Source of the DNA: Dactylosporangium vinaceum
GTDB lineage: Bacteria; Actinomycetota; Actinomycetes; Mycobacteriales; Micromonosporaceae
Length of the DNA: 64,000 nt
Direction of reading: 5' to 3'
NCBI RefSeq assembly: GCF_019904175.1
Contig: NZ_CP061913.1
Coordinates: 2,852,001-2,916,000 of the forward strand
Shown here: piece after piece, positions 17,334 through 24,861 of the stretch
How the letters are laid out: every line of letters starts with the position of its first letter
Numbering within the stretch: the first letter of the stretch is position 1
The notes under the pieces: generated by a model
The model's database searches: none
What the model was told of the DNA's origin: nothing
Seen by the model: only the letters and a program-made list of their open reading frames with translations
Translations under genes and position numbers: made by a program

Positions 17334-17353
17334 GGCAGCGCAGCGGCGCTGCC
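17334..17353. terminator. Terminator-like hairpin between convergent genes
   Basis: GGCAGCGC, loop AGCG, then GCGCTGCC: a perfect 8-bp stem in the 32-nt gap between the adaptor and the caspase-WD40 gene. Confidence 0.55.
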
Positions 17354-17360
17354 TGCCGCG

Positions 17361-19379
17361 CTAGGCGTCGGGCGCCTGCCACAGCCGGATCGTGCCGTCG
17401 TCGCCGGCGGTGGCCAGCAGCTCGCCGGTGAGGCTGAACGCGACCGACTTGACGGCCCGGGTGTGCCCCTCGAGCGGGTTGCAGACCTCCCGGCGCCGCC
17501 GCCAGTCCCACAGCCGCACCCGGCGGTCGTCGGCGGCGGCGAGCAGCCGGCCGTCGGCGCTGAAGGCCAGTGATGCGGGCCAGCGCTGCTGCTTGGTGAT
17601 GGGCCGGTCGGCCTGGTGCGGGTCGCGCAGGTCACCCAGGTCCCACAGCCGGATCGCCTGGTCGAGGCTGCCGGCGGCCAGGACGCTGTTGTCCGGCGCG
17701 ATGGCCATCGATGTCACGATCTGCGTGTGGCCGGGCAGCCGGGCGATCTCGCCGGTCTCGGCCAGGTGGATCTCGATCGTGTCGTCCTCGCGGGCGACGG
17801 CCAGCATCCGGCCGTCCGGGCTGAAGACGAGCGAGCGCACGTGCGCGCCCTCGTTGCCGGGCGGGTCCAGCTGCTCGCCGGTGGGCACGGCCCAGAGGCA
17901 GACCGTCCCGTCCTCGCTGCCGCTGGCCAGCTGCCGCCCGTCGGGGCTGAACGCGACGGACGTGACGGGGAACAGGTGATCGCTGAGCGGGTCCATCAGC
18001 GGCGTGCCGTCCGCGGCGTTCCAGAGCCGGACGGTGCCGTCGCCGCCGCCGCTGGCCAGGATGTCGCCGCCGGGGCTGAACGCCACCGCGCGCACCCAGG
18101 ACGAGTGCCCGGCCAGCGTGTTGATGAGCCGGCCGTCGTGCGGGTTCCAGAGCCGGACCAGGTCGTCGGCGCCGCCGCTGGCCAGCACGTCACCGAGCGA
18201 GCTGAACGCGATCGCCTCGACCGGCTTGCGGGTCTTCAGCACGCGCACCGTCGTGGTCGGTATCGCGGTCGGCGCCAGCGTCACCGCCGGCTTGTCCGGC
18301 GTCGCCGGCTGCGCGGCCGGCGCGACAGCGGTCACGGCCGGGGACACCCCGTCGCCGGGCGCCGGCGCGGTGCGCTGCCCGGGGATGGGGCCGGGGCCGT
18401 GCAGGGCCCGGAGCGCGGCCTCGGCGACGAGCGGCACGTCCCGGCTCGCGATCAGCTGCAGCTCCTGCCGGGCGGCGAGCGCGACGGCGGGGTTCGGCGA
18501 GCGCAGGAGGTCGGTGAGCACCTCGATGGCGGCGTGCCGGACCGGCGGATACGGGCTTTCGAGGTTCGCCCGCAGCGCGGCGGGCAGCGGCGCGGGCTGG
18601 ACGGGCAGCGCCCTCGGGTTGCGGGCGAGGACGATCTCGCCCTCCCCGCCGAAGATCGAGTGCTGGGGCGACTGGTCGCTGCCGGCCTTGTCCATGGCCG
18701 CGACCGCGTAGTTGAACGCCTCGATGACGGAGATGAAGCCCTCACCGGTGCGGTCCGCCTCGCCGGTGCGCAGCCCTTCGACGAGCGCGGCGGTGAAGAC
18801 CGACCGGATCGGGGTGTCGGGCGGCGCGGTGCCCTCGAAGGAGAGCTCACCGTCGCGGCACGCGGTCAGCACGACCCGGCCCCGCTGCTTGCGGGCGCCC
18901 TTGGTCAGCTGGTCCTGCACCAGCTGCTCGAGCGGGCCGCCCTTGTTGGCGAAGGAGCCGCTGAAGCAGCAGTCGAGGATGACGATCTGGCTGCGGGCGC
19001 GGCAGCTGTCGAGCACGTCGAGCAGCAGCGGCGAGCTCAACGCCGTGGTCGGCAGGAGCCGCCGGCTCGTGTCGGTCCCGATCAGGTGCAGGCGGCCGCG
19101 GGTGTCGAGCGCGCCGTGGCAGGAGAAGTACAGCAGGATCAGGTCGTCCGGATGCCGCCCGTCGAGGAACTCGCCGATCCGGCGGCGAATCTGGTGATCG
19201 GGCAGGTCGATCGCCGCGTCGACGTCGAACTGGCCGACCTCGGGGTCGCCGAGCACCTCGATCATGTCCCGGGCGTCCTGGCCGGGCGCGTGCAGGGTCG
19301 AGAACGCCGCATCCTCGTACTGCCCGGTGGCGACCACGAGCGCGAACCGTCCGCCGGAGCGCTCGGATGGCACAGTCAT
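17361..19379 (-). CDS. Caspase-family protease with C-terminal WD40 propeller
   Basis: A 672-residue protein. Residues ~10-255 form a caspase/metacaspase-like domain: the catalytic His is in YFSCHG (H88) and the Cys in DCCFSGSF (C138 by alignment with DxCxSG). A helical ARM/HEAT-like linker (~270-330) and a Pro/Ala-rich segment lead to seven WD40 repeats (~380-672), each with the FSPDGxxLASG...VRLW pattern, enough for a full propeller. Caspase-WD40 proteins are presumed effectors that cleave host targets upon activation; the propeller would bind partners or ligands. ATG at 19379 is chosen; a second ATG at 19394 would add five residues. It pairs with the EACC1 and ATPase genes. Confidence 0.85.
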   Translation of the reverse strand: MTVPSERSGGRFALVVATGQYEDAAFSTLHAPGQDARDMIEVLGDPEVGQFDVDAAIDLPDHQIRRRIGEFLDGRHPDDLILLYFSCHGALDTRGRLHLIGTDTSRRLLPTTALSSPLLLDVLDSCRARSQIVILDCCFSGSFANKGGPLEQLVQDQLTKGARKQRGRVVLTACRDGELSFEGTAPPDTPIRSVFTAALVEGLRTGEADRTGEGFISVIEAFNYAVAAMDKAGSDQSPQHSIFGGEGEIVLARNPRALPVQPAPLPAALRANLESPYPPVRHAAIEVLTDLLRSPNPAVALAARQELQLIASRDVPLVAEAALRALHGPGPIPGQRTAPAPGDGVSPAVTAVAPAAQPATPDKPAVTLAPTAIPTTTVRVLKTRKPVEAIAFSSLGDVLASGGADDLVRLWNPHDGRLINTLAGHSSWVRAVAFSPGGDILASGGGDGTVRLWNAADGTPLMDPLSDHLFPVTSVAFSPDGRQLASGSEDGTVCLWAVPTGEQLDPPGNEGAHVRSLVFSPDGRMLAVAREDDTIEIHLAETGEIARLPGHTQIVTSMAIAPDNSVLAAGSLDQAIRLWDLGDLRDPHQADRPITKQQRWPASLAFSADGRLLAAADDRRVRLWDWRRRREVCNPLEGHTRAVKSVAFSLTGELLATAGDDGTIRLWQAPDA

Positions 19380-19547
19380 GGCAGGTAGCCCCATTCCGCG
19401 GCGTCGGTGGAGTATCTGTCGGTGGTGAAGCGATAACCATAGGTCATCGGCACCGGTCAGCGTAGTGAAGTGCTGACGGACCGCAGTTGAGGCATCGGAC
19501 CCCGGCGGGGAGTCGCTCCGCGGGACGCGGTCGTGCGTGAGCGAAAT

Positions 19548-19559
19548 GTTGCGTACAAT
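19548..19559. promoter_or_regulatory. ATTG-n4-CAAT family operator, copy 1
   Basis: GTTGCGTACAAT, a one-mismatch member of the family defined by copies at 19600 and 24826. It is 52 bp (centre to centre) from copy 2. Confidence 0.5.
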
Positions 19560-19599
19560 TTGAGCACGTGGGCGGTCAAATTGGCGGCCGGCGGGCAAG

Positions 19600-19611
19600 A
19601 TTGCACACAAT
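19600..19611. promoter_or_regulatory. ATTG-n4-CAAT family operator, copy 2
   Basis: ATTGCACACAAT is identical to the copy at 24826-24837 and sits 12 nt before the ATG of the first MaoC-type gene, overlapping its leader. A bound repressor here would block transcription or initiation. Confidence 0.6.
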
Positions 19612-19623
19612 CGAGGTGGATGT

Positions 19624-20064
19624 ATGAGTCGGATGTCGGAATTTGCGGGCCGGTCGGGTGCCGAGTACACGATGGCGGTCGAGCGGGGAAAGATCCGCGA
19701 GTTCGCGGCCGCCGTCGGCTCGGATCATCCGGCGTACTTCGGCGACGAGCCCGTATCGCCGCCCACCTTCCTCGCGTCCAACGCGTTCTGGACGACCGAC
19801 GGCAGCGACCCCTGGGGTGATCAGGGGCCGGACCTGTCCCGCGTCCTGCACGCCGGGCAGCGCTACGTCTTCCACGGGCCGCCGCCGCGGGCCGGGGCCG
19901 TCCTGCAGTGCCGCCAGCGCATCGACCGCGTCTACACCAAGCAGGGTCGCCGCGGCGGGGCGCTGGAGTTCGCCGACATCGTCACCGAATACCGCGACGC
20001 CGACGGCGAGCTCGTCGCCGAGTCCATCGCCACGCTCGTCGTCACCGAGCAGGCACCCCAGTGA
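19624..20064 (+). CDS. FAS1-like/MaoC-N dehydratase subunit
   Basis: A 146-residue protein with the N-terminal MaoC/FAS1-like dehydratase hotdog fold: VERGKIREFAAAVGSDHPAYF, followed by PPTFLASNAFW and HAGQRYVFHGPPPRAG. Such subunits normally lack the catalytic motif and pair with a hydratase-2 subunit to make an (R)-specific enoyl-CoA hydratase. Its partner is the next gene, whose GTG start overlaps this stop (GTGA). GAGGTGG precedes the ATG. It would act on enoyl-CoA intermediates of the pathway encoded by the convergent and downstream operons, with which it shares a palindromic operator. Confidence 0.8.
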   Translation: MSRMSEFAGRSGAEYTMAVERGKIREFAAAVGSDHPAYFGDEPVSPPTFLASNAFWTTDGSDPWGDQGPDLSRVLHAGQRYVFHGPPPRAGAVLQCRQRIDRVYTKQGRRGGALEFADIVTEYRDADGELVAESIATLVVTEQAPQ

Positions 20065-20480
20065 GCCGCGCACTGGGGCCGGTCGGGCCGCCGCTCGTCG
20101 AGGGGCCGCTCACCGTCACCGACTTCGTGCGCTACCAGGGCGCGTCCGGGGACATGAACCCCATCCACCACGACACCGCGTTCGCGCAGGCGGCCGGGTT
20201 CCCGAGCGTGTTCGCCGTCGGGATGCGCCAGGCCGGAGTCCTGGCCGCGTACCTCGGCGAGCACCTCGGCCCCGACAACGTGCGCCGGTTCGACGTGCAG
20301 TTCCGCGCCATCGCCTGGCCCGGCGACACGATCACCTACACCGGCGAGATCGTCGCCGCCGAGGACACCGGCGCGCACACGGTCTGCACTGTCGAGGTGC
20401 GGGCGACCCGGCAGACCGGCGAGATCCACCTCGCCGGCACCGCCGTCTTCGCGATCCCGAAGCGCACCCCGCAGCTATAG
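20061..20480 (+). CDS. MaoC-type (R)-specific enoyl-CoA hydratase subunit
   Basis: A 139-residue hotdog protein carrying the hydratase-2 motif GDMNPIHHDTAFAQAAGF (catalytic Asp and His). The GTG start at 20061 overlaps the partner subunit's stop by 4 nt, so the two are translationally coupled and probably heterodimeric. The product of this (R)-hydratase would be a (3R)-hydroxyacyl-CoA, the substrate of the HSD17B4-like SDR encoded nearby at 22677-23540. The gene ends 6 nt into the convergent thiolase. Confidence 0.82.
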   Translation: MSRALGPVGPPLVEGPLTVTDFVRYQGASGDMNPIHHDTAFAQAAGFPSVFAVGMRQAGVLAAYLGEHLGPDNVRRFDVQFRAIAWPGDTITYTGEIVAAEDTGAHTVCTVEVRATRQTGEIHLAGTAVFAIPKRTPQL

Positions 20481-21632
20481 CCGCTCCACGATCGTCGCGT
20501 TCGCCTGCCCGCCCGCCTCGCACATGGTCTGCAGCCCGAAGCGCCCGCCGGTCTGCTCCAGGTGGTTCACCAGTGTCGCCATCAGCCGCACCCCGGAGCC
20601 GCCCAGTGGATGGCCGAGCGCGATCGCGCCGCCGCGCGGGTTGAGCCGCTGCGGGTCCGCGCCGACCGCGGCCGCCCAGGCGAGCGGCACCGGCGCGAAC
20701 GCCTCGTTCACCTCATACGCGTCGATGTCACCGATGCCCAGCCCGGCCTTCGCCAGGACCTTGCGGGTCGCCGGGATCGGCGCGGTGAGCATCATCACCG
20801 GGTCGTCGCCGGCCAGGGCGAAGGCGTGGAACCGGGCCCGCGGGCGCAGCCCGAGCGCGGCCGCCCGGGCGGCGCTCATGATGAGCGCGGCCGCCGCCCC
20901 GTCGGTCAGCGGTGACGAGTTGCCGGCCGTGATGTGCCAGCCGATCTCCGGGAACCGGTCGGCGTACGCGGCGTCGAAGAATGCGGGCCGGAGGCCGGCC
21001 AGCCCCTCCGGCGTCGTCGCCGGCCGGATTGTCTCGTCCCCCGCCGGCGGACCGACGATCTCACGATCGAACCCGCCGGCCGCCGCGGTCGCGGCGGCGA
21101 GGCGGTGTGACCGGGCGGCGTACGCGTCGAGCTCCGACCGTGAGAACCCCCAGCGCGCGGTCACCAGCTCGGCCGCGATGCCCTGCGGCACGAGCGACAT
21201 CCGGGCGGCCACACCCGGGCCGAACGGGTCGGCCCCGCCCACCATCGCGGTCCCCATCGGCACCCGGCTCATCGACTCGACCCCGCACGCCACGGCGACG
21301 TCGTAGGCCCCGGCCATGACGCCCTGGGCCGCGAAGTGCATCGCCTGCTGGCCCGAGCCGCAGGCCCGGTCGACGGTCGTGGCCGGGACGCCGAGCGGCA
21401 GGCCCGCCGACAGCACGGCGTTGCGGCCGATGTTCGCCGCCTGCTCCCCGGCCTGCCCGACGCAGCCGGTGACGACGTCGTCGATGAGCACCGGGTCGAT
21501 CCCGGTCCGCTCGACGAGCGCGCGGAGCACCCCGGCGAGCAGCTCCACGGGGTGCCGGCCGGACAGCGCGCCGCCGGGCTTGCCGCGCCCGGAGGCGGTG
21601 CGGACGATGTCGACGATCACGGCGTCGTTCAC
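20475..21632 (-). CDS. Acetyl-CoA acyltransferase (thiolase)
   Basis: A 385-residue thiolase that cleaves beta-ketoacyl-CoA with CoA. The nucleophilic Cys is C91 (DRACGSGQQA); NEAFAPVPLA and GGAIALGHPLGGSG supply the conserved Asn-Glu and catalytic His. The C-terminal CxG motif reads CEAGG rather than the usual CEGGG seen in the paralogue at 45126-46292. GTG at 21632 follows AAGGAG with proper spacing. Last gene of a four-gene minus-strand operon (CoA-transferase, SDR, racemase-like, thiolase), overlapping the upstream gene by 4 nt. Confidence 0.88.
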   Translation of the reverse strand: MNDAVIVDIVRTASGRGKPGGALSGRHPVELLAGVLRALVERTGIDPVLIDDVVTGCVGQAGEQAANIGRNAVLSAGLPLGVPATTVDRACGSGQQAMHFAAQGVMAGAYDVAVACGVESMSRVPMGTAMVGGADPFGPGVAARMSLVPQGIAAELVTARWGFSRSELDAYAARSHRLAAATAAAGGFDREIVGPPAGDETIRPATTPEGLAGLRPAFFDAAYADRFPEIGWHITAGNSSPLTDGAAAALIMSAARAAALGLRPRARFHAFALAGDDPVMMLTAPIPATRKVLAKAGLGIGDIDAYEVNEAFAPVPLAWAAAVGADPQRLNPRGGAIALGHPLGGSGVRLMATLVNHLEQTGGRFGLQTMCEAGGQANATIVERL

Positions 21633-22684
21633 GATGCTCCTTCGAACAGTGCGGCATCCACGCCCCAGGTGCGGGCGATGTCGCCGGAAGCGGCGGCGCG
21701 GGCGATCGGCAGCCGGGGCATGCCGTCGATGAAGAGGTCGCGGGCCACCGCCTGGCCGTGCCGGGGTGCCTCGCTGAGGTCCAGGACCGGGGCCAGGCAG
21801 GCGTCGGTGCCGGCGGCGAGCGCGGCCCACTCGTCGCGGGTGCGGGTCAGCACGGCCGCCGCGATCGCCGCCCGCAGCGCCGGCCAGCGGGCCGGATCGT
21901 CGCGGTCCGCGCACACCGCAGCGTCCAGGCCCAGCAGTGCGGCCAGGGCCGCGAAGAACTGCGGCTCGAGGGCGCCGATGGCGACGTGGCGGCCGTCGGC
22001 GCACTCGTACACGTCGTAGTAGGGCGCGCCGGTGTCGAGCAGGTTGGTGCCGGCCTCGTCGCGCCACTGCCCGTCGCGGTGCATGCCGTAGAGCATCGAC
22101 GCCAGGTACGTCGTGCCGTCGGTGATGGCGATGTCGAGGACCCGCCCCGTGCCGGTGCGCGCACGTTCGAGGAGCGCGGCCAGCACCGCGGTCACGAGGT
22201 ACATGCCGCCCCCGCCGAAGTCGCCGAGCAGGTTGGCCGGCGGGGTGGGGCGCTGCCCGGCCCGCGCCGCCGCGTGCAGCGCCCCGGTGACGGCGATGTA
22301 GTTGATGTCGTGGCCGGCCCGCGGCGCCAGGGGCCCGGCCTGGCCCCAGCCGGTCATCCGGCCGTAGACGAGGCGGGGGTTTATCGCGTGGCAGTCCTGC
22401 GGCCCGAGGCCCAGCCGCTCGGCGACGCCGGGCCGGTAACCCTCGAGGAGGACGTCGGCCGAGGCGACGAGCCCGCGCACCGCGGCCAGGACCTCGGGGT
22501 CCTTCAGGTCGACGGCGACCACCGGCCGCCCGCGCTCCAGGCCACCGCCGCCGGGGACCTGCCCGGGGCGGCGCAGCGCGAGCACGTCGGCCCCGAGGTC
22601 GGCCAGCAGCATGCCCGCGAACGGCTCGGGCCCGATGCCCAGCAGCTCGAGGACGCGCACGCCGTGCAGCATGCCGTCAGCCAT
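21629..22684 (-). CDS. Alpha-methylacyl-CoA racemase-like CoA-transferase family III protein
   Basis: A 351-residue CaiB/BaiF-fold protein closest to alpha-methylacyl-CoA racemase. Residues matching the racemase active site are present: His in GHDINYIAVTG, Asp in NLLGDFGGGG and Glu in YYDVYECADG. PGVAERLGLGP and the NPRLVYGRMTGWGQAGP segment are family hallmarks. The racemase would convert the 2R to the 2S epimer of methyl-branched acyl-CoAs so that an acyl-CoA dehydrogenase can act. It overlaps both neighbours by 4-8 nt in the operon. A CoA-transferase role is the alternative. Confidence 0.8.
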   Translation of the reverse strand: MADGMLHGVRVLELLGIGPEPFAGMLLADLGADVLALRRPGQVPGGGGLERGRPVVAVDLKDPEVLAAVRGLVASADVLLEGYRPGVAERLGLGPQDCHAINPRLVYGRMTGWGQAGPLAPRAGHDINYIAVTGALHAAARAGQRPTPPANLLGDFGGGGMYLVTAVLAALLERARTGTGRVLDIAITDGTTYLASMLYGMHRDGQWRDEAGTNLLDTGAPYYDVYECADGRHVAIGALEPQFFAALAALLGLDAAVCADRDDPARWPALRAAIAAAVLTRTRDEWAALAAGTDACLAPVLDLSEAPRHGQAVARDLFIDGMPRLPIARAAASGDIARTWGVDAALFEGAS

Positions 22685-23540
22685 TGCGCCGTCCTTCCAT
22701 GTCCGCGGCGGGCGGCGCGGCGGCGACGGCCGCCCGCAGTGCCCGGCCGAGCTCGCCGGGGTCGTCGGGCTGGGTGAACGTCGGCTCCAGGTGCCAGCCG
22801 GAGGCGATGCCGACCTGCGGGCCGCGGATGTCGAAGACGCGGCCGGTGACGTCGGCGGCGTCGGGCCCGCAGAGCCAGGCCACGACCCGGGCCACCCAGC
22901 TCGGGTCGAGTGCGTGCCGCCGCTCGTCGGTGATCGCACCTTCGTGGCGCAGCAGCGGCGCCTCGGTGAGGCGGGTCAGCGCGCTCGGCGCCACGCAGTT
23001 GACGCTCACCCCGTATGGCCGCAGCTCCTGCGCCGCGACGAGCGAGAACCCGGCGATGCCGGCCTTGGCCGCCGCGTAGTTCGACTGGCCGATGTTCCCG
23101 TACAGGCCCGAGGCCGAGGTCGTCGTGATCAGCCGGGCGTCGACCGGGCCGCCCGCCTTGGCCCGCGCCCGCCAGTGCGCGGCGGCGTGGTGGGCAACGG
23201 CAAAAGTGCCCTTCAGGTGTACCGCGATGACGTCGTCCCACTCCGCCTCGCCCATCGAGGCGAGCGTCCGGTCGCGCAGGATGCCCGCGTTGGCGACGAC
23301 GACGTCGAGTGCACCGAAGCGCTCGACGGCGAGCCCGACGAGCCCGGCCGCCGCGGCGAAGTCCGTCACGTCGTGCGTGCTGGCCACGGCCGTCCCGCCG
23401 GCGGCCTCGATCTCGGCGACGACCGCGGCCGCCGGGCCGTCCCCCAGGTCGTTGACGACGACGGCGTGCCCGGCGGCGGCCAGCGCCAGCGAATACGCCC
23501 GCCCCAGCCCGCGCCCGCCCCCGGTGACGACGGCGCTCAT
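22677..23540 (-). CDS. SDR, (3R)-hydroxyacyl-CoA dehydrogenase type (HSD17B4-like)
   Basis: A 287-residue short-chain dehydrogenase. NAD-binding TGGGRGLGRAY is followed by AVVVNDLGDG, the sequence that marks the dehydrogenase domain of peroxisomal multifunctional enzyme 2/HSD17B4. Catalytic YAAAK and a preceding TTTSASGLYG Ser are present. It would oxidise the (3R)-hydroxyacyl-CoA made by the MaoC pair to the 3-keto form. The ATG at 23540 overlaps the upstream CoA-transferase gene by 4 nt. Confidence 0.85.
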   Translation of the reverse strand: MSAVVTGGGRGLGRAYSLALAAAGHAVVVNDLGDGPAAAVVAEIEAAGGTAVASTHDVTDFAAAAGLVGLAVERFGALDVVVANAGILRDRTLASMGEAEWDDVIAVHLKGTFAVAHHAAAHWRARAKAGGPVDARLITTTSASGLYGNIGQSNYAAAKAGIAGFSLVAAQELRPYGVSVNCVAPSALTRLTEAPLLRHEGAITDERRHALDPSWVARVVAWLCGPDAADVTGRVFDIRGPQVGIASGWHLEPTFTQPDDPGELGRALRAAVAAAPPAADMEGRRNG

Positions 23541-24748
23541 CCGGCCACGATCCCGCGCCGGAGGAGCTCGGCCCAGCGCTCGTCGTCCACGCCGGCCAGC
23601 GCGCCGAGGACGGCCCGCGTGTGCTCGCCCAGGCGCGGGCCGACGCTTGACACCTCGCCCGGTGTGCGGCTGAACTTCGGCACGATCCCGGCCATCGGCC
23701 CCGCCTCGCCGTCGGCCGTCTTCGGCCGCAGGACCATGTCCCGGGCCGCGTAGTGCAGGTCGGTGAGCATGTCCGGCGCGGTGTAGATCCGCCCGGCCGG
23801 CACGCCGTGCTCCGCGAGGACACCGAGCAGCTCCTCGGCGGTGCGCGAGCCCGTCCAGCGCTCGATCTCGTCGTCGAGGATCACCGAGTTGCGGCCGCGG
23901 GCCTCGTGGTTGTCGAAGCGCGGGTCGTCGGCCAGCTCCGGGCGGCCCATGGCTTGGCAGAGCCGCCGGTAGACCGCGTCGGCGTTGCCCGCGATCGCGA
24001 TCTCCGCCCCGTCCGCGCTGGTGTACACATTGGACGGTGCGACGCCCGGGAGCACGCTGCCGGTGCGGGTCCGCAGCACGCCGGCCCGCTCGTAGTCGAC
24101 CATCGTCGACTCCATGAGCGCCGCGACCGCCTCGTAGATGGCGACGTCGACCTCCTGGCCGCGGCCGCTGCGGGCCCGCTCGACGAGCGCGGTGGAGGTT
24201 CCCACGACGGCGAACAGCGCGGCCAGGGAGTCGCCGATGCTGATGCCGGTCCGGGCCGGGCGCGAGCCGGGGTCGCCGGTGGTGAACCGGATGCCGCCCA
24301 TGGCCTCGCCGATGCTGCCGAACCCCGCCTCGCGCGAGCGCGGGCCGGTCTGCCCGAGCCCGGAGACGTGCACGACGATGATGCCCGGATTGACCGCGGC
24401 GAGCGCCTCGTAGCCCAGGCCCCACTTGTCGAGGGTGCCGGGCCGGAAGTTCTCCAGGACCACGTCGCACTCGGCGGCGAGCGCGCGGGCCACGGCCTGG
24501 CCGTCCGCGTGGCGCAGGTCCAGCGCGACCGACCGCTTGTTGCGGGCGATGGCCGGCCACCAGAGGCTCTGCCCGTCCTGGACCACGCCCCAGCGGCGCA
24601 TCGGGTCACCCCCGCCGGGCGGCTCCAGCTTGATGACCTCGGCGCCGTAGTCGGCCAGCAGCTGGCCCGCGAACGGGCCGGCGATGAAGCTGCCCAGCTC
24701 GAGGACCCGCACGCCCGACAGCGGGCCGGCAAAAGTCTGCGAAGTCAC
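23537..24748 (-). CDS. Family III CoA-transferase (CaiB/BaiF)
   Basis: A 403-residue class III CoA-transferase. RVLELGSFIAGPFAGQLLADYG and KLEPPGGGDPMR are N-terminal hallmarks, RNKRSVALDLR follows, and the catalytic Asp is in ISIGDSLAAL. It would move CoA between an activated acid and the free substrate acid. GTG at 24748 has GGGGAG six nt upstream. It is first in the four-gene operon and shares a 113-nt divergent promoter region, with two copies of the ATTG-n4-CAAT palindrome, with the acyl-CoA ligase gene. Confidence 0.87.
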   Translation of the reverse strand: MTSQTFAGPLSGVRVLELGSFIAGPFAGQLLADYGAEVIKLEPPGGGDPMRRWGVVQDGQSLWWPAIARNKRSVALDLRHADGQAVARALAAECDVVLENFRPGTLDKWGLGYEALAAVNPGIIVVHVSGLGQTGPRSREAGFGSIGEAMGGIRFTTGDPGSRPARTGISIGDSLAALFAVVGTSTALVERARSGRGQEVDVAIYEAVAALMESTMVDYERAGVLRTRTGSVLPGVAPSNVYTSADGAEIAIAGNADAVYRRLCQAMGRPELADDPRFDNHEARGRNSVILDDEIERWTGSRTAEELLGVLAEHGVPAGRIYTAPDMLTDLHYAARDMVLRPKTADGEAGPMAGIVPKFSRTPGEVSSVGPRLGEHTRAVLGALAGVDDERWAELLRRGIVAG

Positions 24749-24762
24749 TATCGCTCCCCGGG

Positions 24763-24774
24763 AATGTGCACAAT
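24763..24774. promoter_or_regulatory. ATTG-n4-CAAT family operator, copy 3
   Basis: AATGTGCACAAT, 14 nt upstream of the CoA-transferase start. The complement reads ATTGTGCACATT, one mismatch from the palindrome. Confidence 0.5.
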
Positions 24775-24825
24775 CTGACGTTCTGAGTCCATAGAAGTCG
24801 CAGTTTCGCCGGGCTCGTCTGCACT

Positions 24826-24837
24826 ATTGCACACAAT
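24826..24837. promoter_or_regulatory. ATTG-n4-CAAT family operator, copy 4
   Basis: ATTGCACACAAT, identical to the copy at 19600 and 24 nt upstream of the ligase ATG. Its centre is 63 bp from copy 3, about six helical turns. Confidence 0.6.
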
Positions 24838-24861
24838 CCTCGGCTGCGGCACACTCCGACC

